Positions 20,517-32,290 of a stretch of DNA of 64,000 bases are shown here, in pieces. The translations under genes and the position numbers were made by a program. The notes below the pieces were generated by a model. It saw only the letters and a program-made list of their open reading frames with translations. It was not told where the DNA came from and did not search any database. Source of the DNA: Cubamyces lactineus (Eukaryota > Basidiomycota > Agaricomycetes > Polyporales > Polyporaceae); NCBI GenBank assembly GCA_022376465.1, contig JACDTU010000017.1, forward strand, positions 744,001 to 808,000, given 5' to 3'. Position 1 is the first letter of the stretch, and every line of letters starts with the position of its first letter.

Positions 20517-21600
20517 AAAAACCCTCGTCCAGGAGGTCGGATACTACGTCCTTGCGATCTTCTTTGTCATCGAGGTCTTTGAGAGCAAGGCGGATGCGTG
20601 CAGCGATGAGCTTCTTAGAGGAGTTAGATGCTCGAGTGAAGGTGGACTTGGAGTCGCTGTCGCTGTCCTCTTCTTTGGCTACCTCCGTGATTCCGGCTTT
20701 CGTCTTCCCCTTCCGGTCTCTGTTCTTCCCCTTCTTGAGGGGGCATTGGCGTGCCAAGTGTCCCACTTGATGGCAATTGAAGCATCGTCCTTCTTTGTAG
20801 TGCTTCTCGCGTTCTTCCGGGAGCATTCGGTCGACGTCCATGGCGTCGGGGTCTCGTTCGCGCGTCTTGTGCTGACGCGGCTTATAGGTAGGGTTGTACG
20901 TGGTCTTTCCCTTCCTGTCGTATGTCTTGCTGAGCAACCATTGCTGCTCCAGTGTCGCGGCTCTCATGTAGAGGGTGTCCGTGTCGTTAGGCATGGGGTA
21001 CATCCCGAAGATCTTCTCGCGCAGTGGCCTATTCAATCCTTCGTAGAAGAAGTCAGCGATGATGCGATAGTCGGTGATTCCGCAGCGCGAGATCAGGGAT
21101 TTGAACTCGGTGATGTACTCTTCCACTGGTCGTTTGCCCTGGCGGACACTTCGCAGCAGTACTCTTGCACTGGCCTGAGTGTCGATGTCGTCAAAGGCTT
21201 CAGTGAGTTGCTTGGAGAAGTCTCGCCACGTGCCCCAGTTTAGAGGTGTTCCTGGTCCTTGTTTCTCCGCTTGTGCCTGTGTGTCTTCGATAAACGACCT
21301 TGCCCATGCTCCGGATGTCCCTCCGTTCATCAGCATGAGGCAGAAGATGATCTTCTTCTGATCGGTGTTGTAGGCCGCTTCGTTGATAGAGAGGTACAGC
21401 ATGCATTTCTGCAGCCATTCAACGACCTCTCCTTGCCTCCCTTCAAACTCCAGGGGCATCTTCAGTTTCATCTCAGGGGTCCGCTCGTATCGCGGTTTGA
21501 TGAGTGGTGCGGGGGCCACTGCCTGGGGCTCCTGTTGCCCTTGTTCGGCCATATCTTCTGATTCGTCTGAGGTGTCTTCCTCGGTTCCTGGTGCGGCCAT
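20515..21600 (-). CDS. Chromovirus gag
   Basis: 361 codons from ATG 21600. The capsid-like helical region (WARSFIEDTQAQ, WGTWRDFSKQLTEAFDDID, YITEFKSLISRCGI) is followed by one CCHC zinc knuckle, CFNCHQVGHLARQC, which binds RNA. The frame stays open and protein-like upstream to about 21986 (for example VYYGEDQVYWE) without an ATG, so the true start may lie there or have been lost. Gag ends at TGA 20515-20517 at the slippery site. Unlike pol, gag has no internal stop. Confidence 0.9.
   Translation of the reverse strand: MAAPGTEEDTSDESEDMAEQGQQEPQAVAPAPLIKPRYERTPEMKLKMPLEFEGRQGEVVEWLQKCMLYLSINEAAYNTDQKKIIFCLMLMNGGTSGAWARSFIEDTQAQAEKQGPGTPLNWGTWRDFSKQLTEAFDDIDTQASARVLLRSVRQGKRPVEEYITEFKSLISRCGITDYRIIADFFYEGLNRPLREKIFGMYPMPNDTDTLYMRAATLEQQWLLSKTYDRKGKTTYNPTYKPRQHKTRERDPDAMDVDRMLPEEREKHYKEGRCFNCHQVGHLARQCPLKKGKNRDRKGKTKAGITEVAKEEDSDSDSKSTFTRASNSSKKLIAARIRLALKDLDDKEDRKDVVSDLLDEGF
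20518..20524 (-). promoter_or_regulatory. Programmed -1 frameshift site between gag and pol
   Basis: The minus strand reads GAG GGT TTT TGA at the gag end. The heptamer G GGT TTT (GGGTTTT) has the X XXY YYZ form required for -1 slippage and lies directly before the gag stop. The -1 frame is exactly the protease-pol frame. Confidence 0.7.
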
Positions 21601-22057
21601 CGGTTCTTCCGATTCTTCTGTCGAGCTCTCGCCTTGCTGAGAGGTGTCTTCTGATTCGCTGCTGCTCGCTACTTCTACTCGAGAAGTTCGTGGAGTGGTG
21701 AAGTCGACTGGGGATGTCGGCAGCGAGTTCGGTTCTGTTCGGGTTTCTGTCTCCGTGGGTGCCGCTGGTTCCTCCGGGAGTTCTTCTTCAGCTAGTTCGT
21801 TGTACTTGACACGGTATTCAGGGGAGATTCGAAGGCACTCTTGCCAGGTGAGTGGATGGGGAGCGAAGTGCCACGATTTGTCCTCCCAGTAGACTTGGTC
21901 TTCTCCGTAGTATACTAGCTTGGTCTCCTTGTTCGCCGAGTAAACTGTCGGCTGTTCTTCCGTTTCGTTGGGTTCAGGCGCACTCTATTTCAGAGCTGCG
22001 CCAATCGGTGTCGTCTGAATCTGGGTAGATTGACGGCGATTCGAGAGCTCAATCTAA

Positions 22058-22522
22058 TGTTATGATGAGCCTAGATCGGTCATGCGGTGGCTGAGCTAGG
22101 GGTCACGTCGCCTCAGAGAGTAACGAAGAGGCGAGTCAGGGATCGAAGATCTTCTGAGGAGAGGTGAGTCGGGGTTCGGTGAATAGGCAATAGATAACCA
22201 GATCGAGCTGAGGTTCTTCAAAAAAGATCCTCGGCTTATATATATACATGGCCAAGACTAATAATAGACCAGATCAGTAAGCAAATGTTCAGTACGGCTA
22301 AGTATAGCTGGGGCTGACTGTACATGAGAATGAAGGTGATGTATCATGAGAATAACTGACGTGTCGCTGACGTGGCATGGGAGGATGCAGCTAAGTATAC
22401 AACACATGAGTAAGCCGCGGCAGGCTCGGCCTCCGAAACGTAAGCATGATACATAAGCATAGGACAAGTCACGAGACCAAGATGTAAACGTAACAATGGC
22501 CATGTCACGCACCGTCGTAACA
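22058..22522 (-). repeat. 5' LTR of the chromovirus
   Basis: Same length and ends as the copy at 13158-13622. Its inner flank on the minus strand reads TTAGATTGAGCTCTCGAATC, where a primer-binding site is expected; I cannot match it to a tRNA by eye. TTGGC follows the outer end at 22523-22527. Confidence 0.95.
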
Positions 22523-22527
22523 TTGGC

Positions 22528-22930
22528 AACTCCGAGTTGTATGGCTGTTCGCGTACACGTACAACGCTTGTCTCGTCGTGGATAGCCTGTTTAAGGGCAG
22601 GTGCACGAGGAGACATATGTGGGTGGTTGTAAGTGGTATAGCTCCTCTCTGCGAGTTGCGGCTCGCAATTTACCCATTCCAAAACCACCCAGGCTCTCAA
22701 TGGGATCAGATGAATGTGTTCAAAGTTGCAAGATGGCCCGAGTGGGCGCATCTCTGACCTCCAGGCACACGTTTTGGTATGTGGTAGCAAAGGATTCTAT
22801 CTGATGTGTTATGCATACCAAGATTTATCTAGGTTGCGGCCCACTTATGGCTGTAAGGCTCGGTGTGCCAGTACTCCCGGCCCCCCTCCTCTCTTTCATT
22901 TAGACTCTTACAGCGCACCGTCAAGGTGCC
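22528..22930. other. Upstream region of CT3
   Basis: No gene seen. The retroelement ends 408 bp upstream of the CT3 start. Confidence 0.4.
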
Positions 22931-24512
22931 ATGCATGCTCATTTTCTTCTACTATCTTTAATCTCTCTTGCATCAGGACACGAGGACACTACTCCTACGA
23001 GCACTCCGCTTCCATTCTGCACTCAGGATTGTATACTCCAGGCATTTCAACCAGGGGATTTGCCTTGCACAAATCTGTGGGTGGCATTTACGTATTCGTC
23101 CAGCACGTTCTCTAACATCTCAGCCTATGCTTGCATACATTGTGGATAGGACGGACTTGTCATGCATATGTGCTAATTCTGCTTTGATGGCAGCCGTGTT
23201 TGGTTGCTTCAACGATGTTTGTACCGACCCAGGGACCCGGAGCACTGTGCAAGAAGTATTCTACGCAGAATGCCAGAACGGTACGTGCGTTTCCATATAG
23301 TAGGCATGAATACTCTTTTTTAGAAGGCGTGGTGTACATTGGAATCATGGACGACTCAATAATGTGTTGCCTTCGTTGCGGATGGCTAACTCCTCCTGGT
23401 TTCATTCAGGCTCTTCCACAGGCCATATGCCAACCAGCTCTCCTACAACTGCACTGTCTTCCAGCTTTTCAACCAAGTCCTCCCCGGTATCTCCGATTGT
23501 GTCAACCAACAATCTCGCGGCATCAACAACCTCCGTCACAGCACGCTCGGCCTTTACGTCGAGATTGTCAGTCATGACCTCCTATCTGCAACTCATCCCA
23601 AGCCCTACAAGATTATCCACCGTGCGGTGTTCGTTGTCATCCTCTCATCCTCCGCCTCAAAAGTTTGAGTCAATGACCTCTCCTTCCGGCCCAGACGTAT
23701 CGTCTTCACTACAACTAGCTGGAGACGTATTGACATGCAACTCGTCCGGTAGTGCGGTCCCGGTCGCTCCGATCTCGACCATACCTTCGTCGTCCACAAC
23801 CGTTCCTACAGCTTCGACGACAGATGTGGACCAGTCTGGGTCTGTGACATCAGATAGACAGTCACGCGGTGTTATCATAGCGCTGGCTAGCGCTTTGGGT
23901 AGCACGGCGTGCTTCGCCGTCGTCGTTGTGTGGTTCCGAGCATCGGGCCGATGCAGATCGTCGAACACAGCGACCAAGGCAAAGGGTGTCACAGAGAGAC
24001 AACACTGCGACGCCCTCCACACAGCTCAAGACTCAAACACTCTTAGTGAGATAGAGATGCGTAGCGGATCCATCCAAGATACAAACTTCACGGGCGAGTG
24101 CGGACCGATCAGGGCCAAAGATGAACAACAGTCATCTGTGGCTGTCTCCAAAGATATGGGGGATACTGCGTCAAGCCAATGTAACGCCCTTAGGCAGATC
24201 GCTTCTACATTTGCAGCTAGAACCAGTGCTGAGCTACCAGAGGGCTTCTCGGATGATGCCAGTGTTAGCTCTGCGAAATACTCACCGGATGACACCGCGG
24301 TCGATTCGCCAGATGGTGCGGCGGGGGATTCACGGCGCTTTGAACGCGCCAACGATGTCGTGGGTCTCATGTCACATCCAATTGAGGCCTCTCCTATGTG
24401 CAGGCTATCGTACGCGAGCACGTACTTCGGCCTATCTAGGTCGGATTTCGGAGACGACAACGATCCTGAAGCGCCGCCGCCTTACCAGTCGAGGCGAGCG
24501 ACTCCGATATGA
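22931..24512 (+). CDS. CT3: CFEM-TM-PPxY membrane protein
   Basis: Exons 22931-23076, 23150-23280 and 23410-24512 give 459 residues. A signal peptide (MHAHFLLLSLISLASG) precedes a CFEM domain with eight cysteines: CTQDC, CTNL, DLSCIC, CFNDVC and a last in AECQNG. The haem-position Asp is present. A Ser/Thr stalk is followed by a membrane helix (GVIIALASALGSTACFAVVV) with basic residues after it. The tail of about 190 residues ends YFGLSRSDF then DPEAPPPYQSRRATPI. The GLSRSDF block just before PPPY is shared with CT4 and CT5. Introns are at family positions. Confidence 0.87.
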
Positions 24513-25260
24513 CTTGGCATGCAGTGCGTCTTTGTCTATTGATCTGTCTTTGCGTTACGTGTTGCTTATGGGTTTGCAGGAGCGCCCTTAAGCTGTCCGC
24601 GAATGTCCCAGGGCGCACGAGGAGCGCCAGCGCATGAGACGTGATGATCAATGAAGCTTCGCAGGGCAGTGGACAACCTGCGAACCGAACCGCTGTCTTT
24701 TTCTCTCTTGATGCTCCCTGGTTTCTCGCCAACCCCATGGTGCATTCATCCCGTGCGGCCCACCTCTCCCCTCCCATACATTGTCCCCGGGTTTCCCCAT
24801 ATGCCATATACGCAGTACTTGACGTTCTACGCACGTGGCAGCCTACTCAATTCACACTCTGTCATATCCATTTACGCCAACCGATGTGCTCGTCCATGGT
24901 CGTTTGTGTCTCCTGCAAATCTCTCTACGCCTAGCAGCCCCGTCGACATGTAGTCAGTCCAGACAGGTCCAGACTACCTTGTCCACTGGCTCGGCACAGT
25001 CCTGGCATATTCCACATCCGTCTGACACCTTCGATTTTGCCATACATATCATTAGATGATATGGCGTTGCACTCTCAGGCTCCCAGTCTTGACAGATGCG
25101 ATCTGATGGTGCACTACTATAGACAAGATGTCATCCTTTCTCAGCGGTATGAGGCTTCTACAGCGCTCAAACGAGACACGTACGCATCTATGTACTAATA
25201 GCTGCTCATGCACCGCCGCACACCGACTCCGAGGTCCCTCCCTGTCTCAACGAAGGAGAC
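24513..25260. other. Intergenic CT3-CT4
   Basis: Holds the CT3 3' end and the CT4 upstream region. No coding frame is supported. Confidence 0.4.
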
Positions 25261-26785
25261 ATGGACGTTCGTCTGGTGCTTTCCCTCAGCCTCTTCATTG
25301 CACACTCATATGGCGACCACGCATCCATACTCCGGGCATTAAGTTCGGATATCACCCTATCCGGCTGCACGCAAGGATGTGTGAATAATGCTTCGCAGTC
25401 CGCGCACTCCCCCTGCCCCGATCCGTGAGTGTTTTGCGTGGCGATTATCATAATGTGGCACCTCTCTGACGCCGCTCTCATCGACGACCAGAGCGGATTT
25501 AGCATGTATATGCGATAACTCTTCACTCTCAGCGGTCGTGATAGATTGCTTCAGCGTCAGCCCAAATTGCGGCAAGCGCCCGGATGATCGGATAGCGGCA
25601 CTACAGGAATTCAACGAGGCATGTGAAGACGCAGGTGGGTTCTTCCACAATCCTCCACTGCGTTTTGCATAACACGGGATGAAAGTCTTAGAGTCTACGC
25701 TCCAGTTTCAGATGCCGTGCCTAGCTCTACCAGTAGCAGTAGTCGCTCTCAGACGCCAACCGCTTCAGCGCCGATTTCCACACCGTCCTCAAACCACACC
25801 TCCTCAACCTCATTATCGAGCATTGCAAGTACTATATCTACGAAAACGTCTGCGAACTCCGTTGCAGTGTCTTCTGCCTCGGGTTCTTCTAGTGTGCCCC
25901 CGTCGGGAAACCCCTCAAGTGGTATAGGTAGAAGCCAAATGACCTCAACGCCCGGGCCTACGGCCATTGACTTTTCATCAGTCTCTTCTCCACCTTTCCA
26001 AATGTCCAATACCTCCATGCCTACGATACAAGGAGGGGCGTCGTCGACAGGTAAGCTGTACATTCTTGTGAGACTTTCATGGTTCAACGTGATCACAGAT
26101 TCCCACCGTAGACACGACGGGGACGGCCACAACAACTCTGAGGCAATCACCGTCAGGCAGCACATCTACTTCTACCGGGTCCACGAGAGCAAGAGCAATC
26201 ATCATAGCATTAGCGACCTTCCTTGGATGCGCTCTCTTCTTCGCGCTCATTGCAATTTGGCTCTAGCGAAAACGGAGGAACCGCGCACACAGGGCGTTGA
26301 ATCCCGTGCAAATCAGTAAGCATCGTGTAAAGATATCCACTGTAGACGATTCTAACATAATCCTAGGTGCTCACGATGATCAACAGGAGGACGGTATGCA
26401 TGGACATCCTGTTGAGAATTCGTTCGGAGACGAGATGGTCCAGAGTGGCTTCCCCGGGAACGGCGTGTCTACTTCTGAAGCGCTACATAACTCGACATCA
26501 AGGACATCAAATTCTGTGCTTACGTGGCCTGGGTCTACCGGTGCGACTTACTCTGAGTCGCCAGAGTATCCGGTCGACGGCGCAACCACAGCCGTTCCGG
26601 CCAAGGCTTTGTACACAAACCCGAGTGACAGGAATTATTCTGCCGCGAGATCTGTGGATGGATCAATACAGCGACCGTCCTCGTTAGATACGAGCACGTA
26701 CTTGGGCATCTCTCGCTCTCAACTCTCGCAAGACGAGGCGCCGCCACCATACGAAGCAATCTCAGGAGATCCGAGTCAATACTAG
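25261..26785 (+). pseudogene. CT4: CFEM-TM-PPxY gene with a stop codon directly after the membrane helix
   Basis: Exons 25261-25424, 25492-25634, 25706-26050, 26112-26315 and 26367-26785 are phase-consistent. Signal peptide MDVRLVLSLSLFIAHSYG; CFEM cysteines CTQGC, CPDP, DLACIC, CFSVSPNC and EACEDAG, with Asp present. The membrane helix is AIIIALATFLGCALFFALIA then IWL. TAG at 26264-26266 follows, at a place where CT5 has Trp, so TGG to TAG is likely. The remaining 156 codons stay open and keep LGISRSQL and DEAPPPYEA. As it stands the product is 268 residues with no tail. This may be recent inactivation, a natural tail-less form, or readthrough (TAG CGA). Confidence 0.75.
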
Positions 26786-27320
26786 GACGACAGACGGTAA
26801 GTGAACGTCTACAGATAGTTGATATTTCGCCCCTTGAAACGCAATTCGACAGGCCCGCAGAATGGTTTATGTCGGATCCTCAGACTGGGGGAGAGACGAG
26901 GTGCGGCTTCCTACTTCTCCTGTGTTGGCCTTTAAATGCCTGAGGAGCGGCCACGCTCGATACTCTTTATATACTGAACTGCACCGCTATCCGATGTATG
27001 GTTTGCAGGGGTTCTCTTTTGAGATCTGTCCACGCGCGACGAGCGTCGCTGCGGTTTTCTGCACCCAAAGTCTCACATCCTGTTTATCTGTGCAGTGACC
27101 CTCGATATGATGACTGAAACTCTGCTACTGCGATCTCTGAGCGCGGTCATGGATTAGGCCGACCTGACAGTTTTGATACGAAGCAACAGCTGTCATCCAT
27201 CGCTTTGAGCAAAGCGACTCCTTATATGCAGTAGGCCTGCACGGCTGCTCTCGGAAGTCCTTTCTCCCCTTCTTTCCCCTTTGAGTTCTCGATTCTTATC
27301 TCCGCCTTTGTGAACGAGCG
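26786..27320. other. Intergenic CT4-CT5
   Basis: No coding frame supported. TTTATATACTGAACTG near 26967 is TATA-like but about 350 bp from the CT5 start. Confidence 0.35.
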
Positions 27321-28864
27321 ATGATGCCCATCCGCCTTCTCCTTGTTCCAGTCATCTTCCCGTCTGGGCTAATGCAGATTGTGGGAGCCGCAAAGCCTAC
27401 GGATCCTCCTCAGTGCGCTGCAACATGCCCCTCGCAAGCGGTCAATCGCAATCCGGGCCTCTGTACGGACATGCAGTGAGCCGCTCTACGCGCTATGCAA
27501 TCTGCTGACGATGACGGAGTATGTTGACGATATCTGTATTCCGGGCAAGACAGGTCAGATATACAGTGCGTATGCACCATCCCGGAGTTGGACCTCCTGG
27601 TGGGGAGCTGCATCACAGACTCTTGTCCAAATGATGCTCAACACGTGGGCGTCGCCATCCAATGGCTCGGCGCCGCGTGCGCTCCGTTCCAAGCCTCTGA
27701 CAATTCGTCAACGTCGTGTGAGTACTTCTCCTGTGCCGTGTCCGTGGCTGCTCGATATTCGCGGTGGCAAGTCTCACGCGCAGCATATGCCGTGATGAGG
27801 AGTTTCTGGACGTCATCTAACAAATACTGTGGCGTGTCTATGTTCCCGAGTTATCACTCCTGTTCCTTGGCTCAGAAACGGTGCGATAACGCGTGTCCTA
27901 ACATTGATGTCCTCTCCCAGCAGATGCAAGCTCGACAGAAAACTCCGTACTCACCTCATCCGTTACGTTAGCGAGCAATACTAGCACATCCTCCCGGACG
28001 TTAGGAAACCCTCACGGCACCTCTGTAACGGAGATAGCGTCGACCGTCATGCCGAGCTCCACGATCTCGCCTGCCGGGAAACATAGCACTATGACTACGC
28101 CGACATCATGGTCTCTGGGGCACTCCGCATCCAGTGCATCGGACGCTACACCGGCTCGATCGGAAGCGATACCACAAACGCCCTCTACAGAGGCGCATCC
28201 GACCACGCCGACTTCTAATGCCCCAGCTGCCAAGCCCGTTGTGGTTGCACTCGCTGCTTCCTTGGGAGGGACCGCCGCCTTCGCCATAGTCTCTTTGTGG
28301 CTGTGGTGGCGACGACGGACTGAGGCTCAAGCAAGATCATCCTATGTCCCTCGATTGGAGGAGCACCCTCAGGACAATGGAGTCCCCGCCCATATGTGCA
28401 TCGAGGACCGCCTAGCAGGGGCCCCGGGGTATGGGGAAGGCTGCTTGGTTGAACAAACTCAGGATGCTTCTCGCCGCAGACTCGACAAGTGCACGACGGA
28501 GGATGAGCAGCTCATGCGCTCTTCATCTACCATTACGACGATAGGCTCGGGCTCGACGCCTACGGCGCTCCTCCTAGATTGTGGTTCACCGAGAACGGGA
28601 GTCGTCGGAAGAACGGATTCAGACTCTACGCCGATGCTTTCAAAGGAGGCCTCCCGGTCCGTTCTGTCTCGCGAACATCTGCACCGTGACCACGACGAAG
28701 GGATCCGAGAGGGGCGAGAACGGAATACGAGGGATGTGGTGAGCAATTTGCCACCACCGGGCCATTGGTATGTGCAAGGACGCGGCGGGCTTGTGGGTCT
28801 TTCCCGCACAGATCTGGCCGACGAGCTCGAGGATGAAGCGCCGCCGCCCTACGAATTGAGGTGA
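27321..28864 (+). CDS. CT5: CFEM-TM-PPxY membrane protein
   Basis: Exons 27321-27475, 27554-27717 and 27924-28864 give 419 residues (a second ATG lies at 27324). Signal peptide MMPIRLLLVPVIFPSGL; CFEM cysteines CAATC, CTDM, DIQCVC, CITDSC and AACAPF, with the haem-position Asp present. After the stalk comes the membrane helix VVVALAASLGGTAAFAIVSL with WWRRR as stop-transfer. The tail ends GLSRTDLADELEDEAPPPYE plus LR. The second intron is unusually long for the window (206 bp). The PPPY and GLSRTDL elements match CT3 and CT4. Confidence 0.85.
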
Positions 28865-29827
28865 ACGTTGATTGTGAGTGAGAACTTGGCCTCAGACTCG
28901 GACTCGGACTCAAGTCAATAAAGTTACCATGTGGTATAGTTTTTCAAAACTTGCAACACGAGGAAAGCGCATCGTCTGGCGAGGCATGATGAAACCGGAG
29001 GTTAGCGTTAACAGCCTCTCGCGCAGGACGTGTCGCGGCAAAAGGTGCGGTCACGTGATCGCGTTACTACCGCTGTATCGTACTCCCCCACTTCGTTCCT
29101 TCCCCTGTACCTCTTCGGTACTGATGACTCTCGACTCGACTATTCTCTCCTTTTCTCTCTCTTGGCTTTCCTTCTCTCTCGTTCCTTGGTCCTGACAGAC
29201 TCTATAAGAAACCCGCATGTATCTACCTGAACGACAGTCTTCTGGACGCGTCCCTGCACTGGATCAAGAATGAGACAAGTCCGGCTATCTATCTCGAGGA
29301 TAACGGGCGTTCTGGCTTAGATCCCTAGGAATGCTATACTGTACCTCGCGCGGCATCTCCCGCATGCGCTTGAACCCTAACAGTCATCCTCGCTGCCATT
29401 ACTTGAAGATGGGTACTGGGTGTCGCGTTTGGCATGGGTGCAATCTGCCAGTACGACAGACCGCAGCCCATAGAAGACCTTGCAGAATACTGTATAACGG
29501 CACCGGCCGGCTCTAGAACCCCTTGGAAGAGCTGGATGGGAGGTAGGGTGAGCCGCTGGGAAGGGAGAAGAGATGGTTCGCAGGATCTGGCAGATGTCGA
29601 GTTGTCATGATCGTTGGCGGCGGCGGGCTTCCTTCAAAGCTTCGTCATAGCTCTATCATCAAGTAACGAGGCTCCCGTTTGCTCTCAACAGGCTTCTCTG
29701 AATCTGGGATACAGCAACGATACCCTGGTCGGAAGTAGATGGATACCTGCTTATGTATGTCCTCCTCCCTCTCCAAGCCGCGCTTGCCGCCGCTCGCTCA
29801 TGCTCTCTGTTCTCCGACAGGAACACT
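28865..29827. other. Intergenic CT5-CT6, partly duplicated upstream of CG2
   Basis: The 29250-29590 part resembles 31870-32060 upstream of CG2; both contain CAATCTGCCAGTACGA and GAGAAGAGATG blocks. The duplicated units therefore included promoter-side DNA. No gene is supported. Confidence 0.5.
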
Positions 29828-31525
29828 ATGTTTACCGGCTTGTGTTTGGCCCAAGTGCTCGTCCTCATCGTGGTAATAGCGGAAAACGCCGCGGCTGCCA
29901 GCCCTTCGCCCACGAGCCCGCCTCCCTGTCTGAACACATGCGTTCCCGAGTCAGTGATCGATGTCAACTGCACGACCATGTATGTCACGCTCTCACTCTT
30001 GAGTTAACCCGCAAATACCGGAGTGCGGCTGTTCTCATCTCATATCCGACATCCAATGGAACAGGTCGGTGTACTTGCCCGAGTGCATGTGCACGAACAC
30101 GAACACGAACATGGCGTCTGATAGTGGCACGACCGGGATCTGTATCGGATTGTCTTGCTGGAACAGCGACCTCCCTGACCCCCGGTTTTTCTTCGATGGA
30201 TGTGTTGCTGAAGTGCTCCCGGGCTCGATAGCAGGTATGTTCTCCCCTTATTATATTCGTCGGTTTCCTCTGGCCAGTCGCGGCTCGAACCGCTGTCCTA
30301 GCCTGTCAGTACTAGTAGTTGCCTCGTACACACGTTGCGATGTACCATGGGCCGTGGCCGGTCGATGTCCTGCTTGTGCCAAGTTGTCCGAGTCTGAACG
30401 GCGATTCTCGACGTGCTCTGACCCGTTCTGCCGCTCAGGTGCCACACCATCGACGACACCTCCCACTAGAATGACTCTGTCCACAACGTCTATAAGTAGA
30501 TCCTCATCTGCAGCCCTCACCGCCACCACTACGGCGCTCTGGGGATCCAGCAATGGCAACTTGTCCTCCGAGTCCGGATCCCTGGGGCAGACCGCATCGA
30601 CCGGCAAAGCGCCCGGGCCTGATTCTCAAGACAAAGGCAAGTTGTGATTCATAGCTGCAACAACAGCCTCCCAACGGGGGACCTCACTAGCGTTCTGACA
30701 TCTTCGAGCGCAGGCACCGTGACGGGTTCCGCGACTCCGGCGGTGGCACCACCGACGGCCGCCACCGTGGAGGCCACATCAACGAGTGCGAAGCAGGGCC
30801 CGGCTGCGGCGGGCGCGGCCACGTTCCCCAAGACCACGATCTTCGCCCTTGCTGCATCTCTAGGAGCGTCTGCGTCTTGTGCGATCGTCTTGTTGGGGTT
30901 GTGTTGGCGGCGCAGGACCCGGCGCGGGATGGAGCGACACAACGTGGTACCGGCTGATCCTGGATTGCGGGAATCGGTCTGTCCAGAAGGGTCCCGCCAC
31001 GAAGACCGACATCAATGTGACAACGCTTTTTGCGGTTCAGACAGTCGCGAGAGGGAGGGAGGCGAATCCAGCAGGATCGGTCTGCCCACCGTGACTCGCA
31101 TTGGACCTACGCTGGAAGGTGCTGGCACAGGGAGGCGCGGATGCAAACTCGTGCATCGAGCCTCCGCCCTTTCCGGGACGGTACGGAACGATGCTGTTCG
31201 TCAGGAAACGCCTACAGTGGCGACGCAAGGAAGCATAGGACCACGAGCGGACTGTGAAGGTGCGGGAGGGCCAGAGAGTGTCCCTCCAAGTTGGTCGCAG
31301 GAGACACTGGGTGCCGTCGCCGCGGGTGCCCAGGCTGGCGCGTCAGCTAGGGTGGAGATGGAGTCACGGTCGTCGGGTAGCGCAGCGCCAACGTACACCT
31401 CAGAGGAGCCGATTCTACCCTGGACGAGAGACGCGCTGTCACGCCGCGAGTGGGTGGGGAGCCTTGCGTGCTCAGAGTCGGCGAGCGACGAAGCGCCCCC
31501 GCCGTATGAGCCACGGCGAACGTGA
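29828..31525 (+). CDS. CT6: CFEM-TM-PPxY membrane protein, variant CFEM
   Basis: Exons 29828-29979, 30065-30234, 30439-30640 and 30691-31525 join in frame to 452 residues. Signal peptide MFTGLCLAQVLVLIVVIAEN. The CFEM domain has eight cysteines (CLNTC, CTTM, PECMC, CIGLSC, FDGCVAE), but Tyr-Leu-Pro-Glu replaces the usual Asp context before CxC, so the haem-ligand position is lost. An extra phase-2 intron (GT...CACTAG, 50 bp) splits the stalk. The membrane helix is IFALAASLGASASCAIVLLG followed by CWRRRTRRG. The tail ends with SEEPILPWTRDA and DEAPPPYEPRRT. It is the closest paralog of CT7. Confidence 0.82.
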
Positions 31526-32290
31526 AGTCGACTACGAACTTGATTGGTGAGTTCCGAACTTTGTCAAGTTTCCCCATATCGCTTTAGCTCAGTCTGAATC
31601 GTCTTCCATGTCGCGTTGCTGATTGTGCTGGCGGTAGGGCCAGCGTAGACGTGTCCTAGGGGGCGAGCCGTCGACACATTGGCGGTCGCGGGGTGCATAG
31701 TAGCAAGTTATAGGACGCAGGACTTCGGTTAGGATGGAAGGTCGAACGCGTTGTGGCTGGCGCTCTGTTGGGGGAATCCTGAAGTACAGTGAGCGCTCAA
31801 ACAGAATTGTCGACCACACTAGCTGGGCTGGGTGCGTCCCTGTACTGCATGGAGAACAAGATCAGTCGGGATACTATTTGGGGAACAACGGGGGTTCTGG
31901 CCAAGCCTCGCGCCGTTTCTTCGACTCGTCCGCATACGGTCGAACCCTGAGAGTCCTCGCTGCTACGAGATGGATGTCGCGTTTGGGCCAATCTGCCAGT
32001 ACGAATAGACCACAGCGGATAGAATGGTGGGAGATATCCGAGGCTGGTGAGGGAGAAGAGATGTGACAGATGTGGGAGATATCACCAGGCTTCGATCTGT
32101 CCTCTTTGACACCTTCACTGGCCCTCACAGGGAATCCTCCTTCCTCTGTCCCAGGGCTATCATGCTATATAGGGCCGCGCGGGAGACGCGCACGGTTCGC
32201 TTCAACCTCCCTCGCTTTCGCCTCCCCGTCGCTTCAGTCTCCTACCACGCTCCTTCCCTCCTTCCCTCCTTGTTGTGAACACTCGACCCC
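31526..32290. promoter_or_regulatory. Upstream region and TATA box of CG2
   Basis: TATATAG at 32166-32172 lies 119 bp before the CG2 start, with GGAGACGCGCACGG just downstream; both recur in the relic at 36.47 kb. A short CCTTCCCTCCTTCCCTCCTT run precedes the start. No gene in this stretch. Confidence 0.55.

Larger units (their letters stand above)
13158..22522 (-). mobile_element. Full-length Ty3/gypsy chromovirus with an extra env-position region
   Basis: A 9365-bp element on the minus strand bounded by two 465-bp LTRs and the duplication TTGGC. In its own direction: 5' LTR (22522-22058), gag, protease, reverse transcriptase, RNase H, integrase, chromodomain, a 1.9-kb block of small extra frames, a polypurine tract and the 3' LTR (13622-13158). 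The chromodomain and domain order place it among Ty3/gypsy chromoviruses, which target histone-marked chromatin. The copy is decayed: pol carries ten TGA stops, one frameshift and a nested 560-bp solo LTR. The LTRs differ at about 20 sites, nearly all transitions, so insertion is not recent. It separates CG1 and the F-box genes from CT3. Confidence 0.95.

Noticed and set aside
26050..26112. Apparent frameshift in CT4 before the membrane helix
   Set aside because: Using the acceptor CCGTAG at 26111 instead of CACAG keeps the frame; only the TAG at 26264 remains.
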